NCBI GenBank assembly: GCA_030621995.1
Contig: JAUXGP010000055.1
Span: 1 to 8,989, forward strand
Origin: Psychrilyobacter sp.
Lineage (GTDB): Bacteria > Fusobacteriota > Fusobacteriia > Fusobacteriales > Fusobacteriaceae
Reading direction: 5' to 3'
Length of the DNA: 8,989 nt
Part shown: positions 5,380 to 8,989 of the stretch, piece by piece
How the letters are laid out: the number at the start of each line of letters is the position of its first letter
Position numbering within the stretch: the first letter of the stretch is position 1
The notes under the pieces: model-generated
Databases searched by the model: none
What the model was told of the DNA's origin: nothing
The model's input: the letters and a program-made list of their open reading frames with translations, nothing else
Made by a program: the position numbers and the translations under genes

Positions 5380-5400
5380 ACTTTAGCTTACTAAAGTATA
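5380..5400 (-). promoter_or_regulatory. -10 element and overlapping palindrome for the dehydrogenase gene
   Basis: On the minus strand TATACT (5400-5395) is a good -10, with no clear -35 behind it. The plus-strand dyad ACTTTAG (5380-5386) / CTAAAGT (5391-5397), 7 bp perfect with a 4-nt centre, overlaps the -10 and the expected start of transcription. A protein bound there would block RNA polymerase. The regulator is unknown and none is encoded next to it. Confidence 0.45.
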
Positions 5401-5467
5401 CTACAATTCATTCATAATAAAAATACAAAACACCTTTAATTTAACTCTATAGATAAACCTCTCCTCC

Positions 5468-5496
5468 TTGCCATTTTTCATATTATAGTGTATAAC
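5468..5496 (+). promoter_or_regulatory. Putative promoter of the alarmone-synthetase-like gene
   Basis: TTGCCA (5468-5473) and TATAAC (5491-5496) have ideal 17-bp spacing, so transcription would begin near 5503. A second, perfect TATAAT at 5519-5524 lies nearer the gene but has no recognisable -35. Either could be used. Confidence 0.5.
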
Positions 5497-5522
5497 TAAG
5501 ATGTAACTCAAAATTATTTATA

Positions 5523-5539
5523 ATAGATACCGTATCTAT
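5523..5539 (+). promoter_or_regulatory. 17-bp palindrome, putative operator before the alarmone-synthetase-like gene
   Basis: ATAGATAC (5523-5530) and GTATCTAT (5532-5539) are perfect 8-bp inverted arms around a single central C. The site starts inside the downstream TATAAT and ends 10 nt before AAGGAG (5550-5555). With the upstream promoter it would sit at about +20 to +37; with the downstream -10 it would cover the start point. A single-base centre disfavours an RNA hairpin and favours a dimeric repressor site. Confidence 0.5.
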
Positions 5540-5560
5540 AGATTAACAAAAGGAGACAGG

Positions 5561-6628
5561 ATGGACGACATTACCCACTGGGTTGAAGAGTTTGAAGACA
5601 ATATGCAGGAATACGAAATATTTATATTTCATCTACAGCAAAAAGTTGAAAAAATTCTAAAAGACAATAATATCTTTTATGTGAAGACGGAAGCTCGTGT
5701 AAAAAGTCTGGATAGTTTTAAAAGAAAATTAGAAATAAAAAAAGATAAATATAAAAACCCATTGGAAGAGATGACAGATATCCTCGGTATCCGTATAATT
5801 ACCTATTATAGGGAGGATATCGATAGCATTTTAAAACTTATCAAAGAAAATTTTAAGATCGATTATAAAAACTCAGCGAATAAACTTAAAAGTTTAAAAT
5901 ATAATGAGATGGGCTATCTATCCCTCCATTATATCTGCAGGTGTAAGTCCAGTCAAAAAAATATTTATGGGTGCAATGATTTTAAATTTGAAATACAAAT
6001 ACGAACTGCCCTGCAGCATATTTGGGCTCAAATAGACCATCAACTCCGATATAAAACCCTTGCTAAGATCCCGAATAAAGTTCAAAGAAAATTATTTAGA
6101 ATCAGTGCTATGTTAGAAAGTATCGATGATGAATTTGATACTATTAAACATGAAGTTCATGTGGTTGAAAATTTTTATAAGGATAGATTTAATGAAAAGG
6201 AGTACAGCCTTCGTCTGGATCTTTCCAGTATCAATTTTTATCTGAAATATAACGACAAGTTTATAAGATCGATCTGTAAAAAATTAGGAGTCTTTCATTT
6301 TAATAATTTTGAAGTAGCCAAAGAGGAGAACTTAGAGAAAAAACTGATTAAATTTGCACTGCAGTTCAATAAAAACAGGATTATTTATATCGAGGAATTA
6401 GTTAATAGTATCTATAAAAATACAGACCTTATCCTGGAAAAATTAGATAAAAATACCCTGAAAAAAATAAACTATCTAGTAAATTCCAGCTGTTCTTTCA
6501 TCATAATATTTTTACTCTTACTCAATGAAGATATTTCAAAGATACAAAAAATCTATAAATTAGAAGACTCCAGTCTGGAAAAAATTATGGATCTTAGAAG
6601 AGCTATCTTCCTGAAGGAACCTAATTAA
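5561..6628 (+). CDS. RelA/SpoT-domain alarmone synthetase-like protein with unknown C-terminal region
   Basis: The RelA/SpoT nucleotidyltransferase domain spans about residues 25-200. Seen motifs: ARVKSLDSFKRKL (45-57; R46, K48, K55 for ATP binding), DILGIRII (73-80; metal-binding D73, G76, R78), YNEMGYLSLHY (114-124; Y119, H123 for the acceptor nucleotide), and FEIQIRTALQHIWAQIDHQ (143-161; catalytic E144, Q146, R148, H153, H160) followed by YK. These enzymes transfer pyrophosphate from ATP to GTP/GDP, making (p)ppGpp. There is no HD hydrolase or TGS domain, so it is a single-domain synthetase type. At 355 residues it is longer than the usual 200-260-residue small synthetases; residues about 205-355 are mostly helical, with a hydrophobic run (313-321, FIIIFLLLL), and match no domain I know. 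ATG 5561 follows AAGGAG by 5 nt. No antitoxin-like neighbour is present, which weakens a toxic-synthetase reading. Confidence 0.88.
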   Translation: MDDITHWVEEFEDNMQEYEIFIFHLQQKVEKILKDNNIFYVKTEARVKSLDSFKRKLEIKKDKYKNPLEEMTDILGIRIITYYREDIDSILKLIKENFKIDYKNSANKLKSLKYNEMGYLSLHYICRCKSSQKNIYGCNDFKFEIQIRTALQHIWAQIDHQLRYKTLAKIPNKVQRKLFRISAMLESIDDEFDTIKHEVHVVENFYKDRFNEKEYSLRLDLSSINFYLKYNDKFIRSICKKLGVFHFNNFEVAKEENLEKKLIKFALQFNKNRIIYIEELVNSIYKNTDLILEKLDKNTLKKINYLVNSSCSFIIIFLLLLNEDISKIQKIYKLEDSSLEKIMDLRRAIFLKEPN

Positions 6629-6642
6629 AATATTATTTCAAC

Positions 6643-6678
6643 TATAAAAAGGCTCCTAAACTCAGGAGCCTTTTTATA
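6643..6678. terminator. Strong bidirectional terminator
   Basis: The arms 6643-6657 (TATAAAAAGGCTCCT) and 6664-6678 are perfect 15-bp complements around a 6-nt loop, with a GC-rich core and A/T flanks on both sides. It ends the synthetase transcript and, from the other side, the AIM24-ppx-acyP operon. The bases 6679-6768 beyond it hold no gene I can support. Confidence 0.9.
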
Positions 6679-6768
6679 GAATTAATTATTAGGAGTTTAC
6701 AACGTATCCACTATTAAACTTCCAGATTATCAGCTGGAGAAACCCTTCAATAATTATAGTTCTTCCAT

Positions 6769-7029
6769 TTAATATAAAATCTTGAAATCATCATAACTAA
6801 GTTCTAAGATTCCTGCTTCTATAATTTTTTCTACATGACTAAAAAAATTACCTTTTTTAATCTCTTTTAATATCTCTGCCTGTCTGCTGCTGTCTATAAC
6901 TACTTCTACACTTCCATCAGGCAAATTTTTTGCACTTCCATTAAATTTTAATTTCATGGCCAGATCATAGACAAAATATCTAAATCCTACCCCCTGTACA
7001 CGGCCGTAAACAATATATTTTTTAGTCAT
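6769..7029 (-). CDS. acyP: Acylphosphatase
   Basis: This 86-residue protein (family about 90) hydrolyses the carboxyl-phosphate bond of acyl phosphates such as acetyl phosphate or carbamoyl phosphate in the cytoplasm. The diagnostic phosphate-binding loop YGRVQGVGFR (8-17) carries catalytic R17, and KNLPDGSVEVV (34-44) carries catalytic N35; both are intact. The last strand is shortened (DDFKILY) compared with the usual F..R or Y..V ending. ATG 7029 overlaps the stop of the upstream ppx-like gene by 8 nt (ATGACTAA), with AGAGGGA upstream in that gene's last codons, so translation is probably coupled. It is the last gene of the three-gene operon. Confidence 0.92.
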   Translation of the reverse strand: MTKKYIVYGRVQGVGFRYFVYDLAMKLKFNGSAKNLPDGSVEVVIDSSRQAEILKEIKKGNFFSHVEKIIEAGILELSYDDFKILY

Positions 7030-7927
7030 CCATCATCATTCCCTCTAAGATATCTGATTCTGAAACTATAATTTCATCCTTTCCTAAAATCTCCATTATC
7101 CACAACAATAGATAGGTTCCTGGGATAATTACCTCTGCTCTCTTTGGATGTAAACCTGCTATTTTTTTTCTCTCTTCCAGCGACCTGCTTAAAAATTTAT
7201 CTAAATTTTTTAAGATCTCTTTTTTAGTCAGCCTGTACATATGTACCCTGTCAGTATCATACTCCTCCATCTCCAAGAGTACACTGACATGGGTAGTAAC
7301 GGTCCCTGCTACCCCTACCAAGGTAAATGACTGATCTTTATATTTAGATAATTTTTTTAAATTTTGTTTTACCCAAACTTCTCCATCTAAAATATTATCT
7401 TTATCCTTAAAGAACTTCTCCCCCAGCCTTACTGCTCCTACATTGAAACTCTCTATATATTCAATATTATTTTTGTCCCCCAAGATAAATTCGGTGCTTC
7501 CGCCTCCTATATCAAATACCATTATCCTTTCATGAAATTCAGAGACAGCTCCGGAGAAACTCAGCCTCCCCTCTTCCTCTCCTGTAATACAGTGTATGTC
7601 TAAATCTGTTTCTTTTTTTACCCGACTTATAAATTCATCCCTGTTTTCAGCATCCCGAGTGGCAGAGGTAGCAGTAACTTTTACCTTCTCTGCACCATAT
7701 TTATCTATTTTTTTCCTATAGGTTTTCAAAGTTTCAATAGTTCTATCCATGGCGTCTTGTCTCAAGTTTTTAGTTTTATCCACATCCTGCCCCAATCTGG
7801 TAATCTCCATCAACTTAAGTATTTTATTTGTGATTTTTCCATCTTCTACAGAGGCAATAAATAATCTGCATGAATTAGTCCCAATATCTATCACAGCTTT
7901 AGTTTTTTTTATATCAATATTAATCAT
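7022..7927 (-). CDS. Ppx/GppA family phosphatase (exopolyphosphatase / pppGpp phosphohydrolase)
   Basis: This ASKHA-fold phosphatase belongs to a family that removes terminal phosphate from inorganic polyphosphate and/or converts pppGpp to ppGpp. Motifs from ATG 7927: phosphate-1 AVIDIGTNSCRLF (11-23), TSATRDAENRDEF (87-99), ITGEEEGRLSFSGA (114-127) with the expected catalytic glutamate, phosphate-2 VFDIGGGSTEF (137-147), adenosine-type GVAGTVTT (205-212), GLHPKRAEVIIPG (258-270) and SESDILEGM (289-297). At 301 residues it is the short two-domain form without the C-terminal HD-like region of E. coli Ppx and GppA. A TTG at 7939 would add four residues, but ATG 7927 gives the 8-nt ATGATTAA overlap with the preceding stop, mirroring the next junction, and better spacing from GGTGGAG. 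It is the middle gene of the operon. Confidence 0.88.
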   Translation of the reverse strand: MINIDIKKTKAVIDIGTNSCRLFIASVEDGKITNKILKLMEITRLGQDVDKTKNLRQDAMDRTIETLKTYRKKIDKYGAEKVKVTATSATRDAENRDEFISRVKKETDLDIHCITGEEEGRLSFSGAVSEFHERIMVFDIGGGSTEFILGDKNNIEYIESFNVGAVRLGEKFFKDKDNILDGEVWVKQNLKKLSKYKDQSFTLVGVAGTVTTHVSVLLEMEEYDTDRVHMYRLTKKEILKNLDKFLSRSLEERKKIAGLHPKRAEVIIPGTYLLLWIMEILGKDEIIVSESDILEGMMMDD

Positions 7928-8705
7928 CGTCTCCACCAAACATACTGCCCAATATTCCTCCTGCTATTCCTCCAGCCAAGATATCTCCGCCGCTATTACT
8001 TTGTCCCCTGTTGCTTCCTACTGCTGCACCTAGTCTTTCAGCTAATTTTGAGATTGGCATAGACTGGATATATACAGTTCCCGGTCCCTGTAAAGTCGCT
8101 AAAAACAAACCTTCCTTACCAAACATCGCATTTTTAAATCCTCCTACAAATCTAATGTCGTAGTCTACACTGGATTCAAATCCTACAACACAGCCTGTAT
8201 CCACTCTCAGAGTTTCCCCCTGAGCTAATTTTTTTTCAACTATGGTTCCCCCAGCGTGAATAAAGGCCATCCCGTTTCCATTTAATTTTTGAAGGATAAA
8301 CCCTTCTCCGCCAAAGAAACCTGCTCCTAATTTTTTAGTAAAAGCTACATTTATGTCTATTCCATTGGCTGAACAGAGGTATGAATCTTTTTGACATAAA
8401 AATTCTCCGTTGAATTTTTTCAGGTCTATGGGAATTATCTGCCCCGGGTATGGGGCAGCAAATCCCACTCTTGACTTTCTATTTCCTTCATTTAAAAATG
8501 TTGTGATGAAAAAACTTTCTCCCGTTATCATTCTCTTAAAACCACCAAATAACCCGCCCTTGTTTTTTGTCTGCATATCTATCCCGTCTTCCATATAGGT
8601 CATAGCTCCTGCTTCTGCTCTCACTCCTTCCCCGGGATCCAACTCTATCTCTACCAGCTGAATTCCTTCACCTTTAATTTCATAATCTATTACATCTGCT
8701 GACAT
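7920..8705 (-). CDS. AIM24 / TIGR00266 family protein
   Basis: This 261-residue protein has a beta-rich body and many glycine turns. Family hallmarks: VEIELDPGEGVRAEAGAMTYM (18-38), GGLFGGFKRMITGESFF (50-66), EFLCQKDSYLCS (101-112), GFFGGEGFILQKLNGNG (129-145), AGGTIVEKKLAQGETLRVDTG (151-171) and FGKEGLFLATLQGPGTVYIQS (195-215). These define the TIGR00266/AIM24 group, a trimeric or pseudo-trimeric beta-barrel fold whose bacterial role is unknown; yeast Aim24 is mitochondrial. A flexible Gly/Ser linker (228-240) leads to a glycine-rich hydrophobic tail GGIAGGILGSMFGG and three aspartates, possibly a membrane-touching segment. AGGAGG lies 6 nt before ATG 8705. It is the first gene of the operon, overlapping ppx. 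Confidence 0.88.
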   Translation of the reverse strand: MSADVIDYEIKGEGIQLVEIELDPGEGVRAEAGAMTYMEDGIDMQTKNKGGLFGGFKRMITGESFFITTFLNEGNRKSRVGFAAPYPGQIIPIDLKKFNGEFLCQKDSYLCSANGIDINVAFTKKLGAGFFGGEGFILQKLNGNGMAFIHAGGTIVEKKLAQGETLRVDTGCVVGFESSVDYDIRFVGGFKNAMFGKEGLFLATLQGPGTVYIQSMPISKLAERLGAAVGSNRGQSNSGGDILAGGIAGGILGSMFGGDDD

Positions 8706-8989
8706 CTTATACCTCCTGAGTTTTTATTTTCATTTAAAATATTATATTTTTGACTCTATTTCCCTTTATTTTTCATTTATTATAGAATTTATTATTACCT
8801 CTTTCTATTTTATAATCTGTTTTCATTATATTTATTATTACACAACAATTAAAAAATTCAAAATTAATTTTTTCTTACCTTTTTTTCTTTTTTGAAATAT
8901 TATTTTGTATTTATTATTTTTGATTTAAATATTATATTCATCAATTATCGGTCTTTTTGAAACGAGTGCAACAACGAATAAAATTTGAC
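8706..8989. other. AT-rich upstream region of the AIM24-ppx-acyP operon
   Basis: These 284 bases are extremely AT-rich. A minus-strand TATAAT (8746-8741) about 36 nt upstream of the ATG is a candidate -10, but no -35 is recognisable; further TATAAT-like hexamers occur because of composition. At 8941-8989 two minus-strand frames are open to the window edge for only 14-15 codons, too short to call a gene end. No operator, riboswitch or repeat stands out. Confidence 0.35.

Noticed and set aside
5561..6628. Toxic small alarmone synthetase with a separate antitoxin
   Set aside because: No small partner ORF lies immediately upstream or downstream; the gene is flanked by its own promoter region and terminator.
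7749..8598. Plus-strand open frames opposite ppx and AIM24 genes
   Set aside because: They are antisense shadows without ribosome binding sites; the minus-strand proteins are clear family members.
8941..8989. Minus-strand frame at the right edge ending in TRFKKTDN, loosely like the end region of some DDE transposases
   Set aside because: Only about 15 codons are visible, two frames are open at once and the resemblance is weak, so no mobile element can be claimed.

Overview
The window is AT-rich chromosomal DNA (roughly one-third GC by eye). It has strong AGGAGG/GGGGG-type ribosome binding sites, A/T-tailed hairpin terminators and short intergenic gaps. The gene set (DUF503, RtcB, a small-alarmone-synthetase-like protein, Ppx/GppA, acylphosphatase, AIM24/TIGR00266) and the codon style suggest an anaerobic low-GC bacterium, most likely Fusobacteriota (Ilyobacter/Propionigenium/Psychrilyobacter-like). 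A Firmicute cannot be excluded from sequence alone.

Left part (1-2100): the tail of an unidentified gene runs in from the left edge. It is followed by a decayed LysE-type exporter start that stops at a perfect terminator hairpin. Next come a small membrane-anchored protein on the minus strand, a DUF503 gene with a near-consensus promoter, and a short transcription unit carrying a 25-codon ORF and a DUF3147 membrane protein. A SixA-like histidine phosphatase faces this unit and appears to have lost about 35-40 internal residues.

Middle (2100-5560): a compact RtcB RNA ligase with its own promoter and terminator; a secreted, highly charged repeat protein on the minus strand; an intergenic stretch of nearly 390 bp holding a bulged hairpin and a strong terminator; and an NADP-type short-chain dehydrogenase. 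The dehydrogenase is transcribed divergently from an alarmone synthetase-like gene. Each of these two start regions carries its own, different palindrome that looks like an operator.

Right part (5561-8989): the RelA/SpoT-domain protein (synthetase only, with an uncharacterised helical C-terminal half) ends at a bidirectional terminator. Facing it is a minus-strand operon, AIM24/TIGR00266 family - Ppx/GppA phosphatase - acylphosphatase, with two identical-length 8-nt start/stop overlaps that imply coupled translation. The synthetase and the Ppx/GppA enzyme are family members that could make and convert (p)ppGpp, so this corner may be a small alarmone/polyphosphate neighbourhood.

I see no tRNA, rRNA, CRISPR array, intact insertion sequence or phage module. 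Most of the window is ordinary housekeeping and hypothetical genes. The most notable points are the internally deleted SixA-like gene, the 17-bp palindrome at the synthetase promoter, and the synthetase's unknown C-terminal region.
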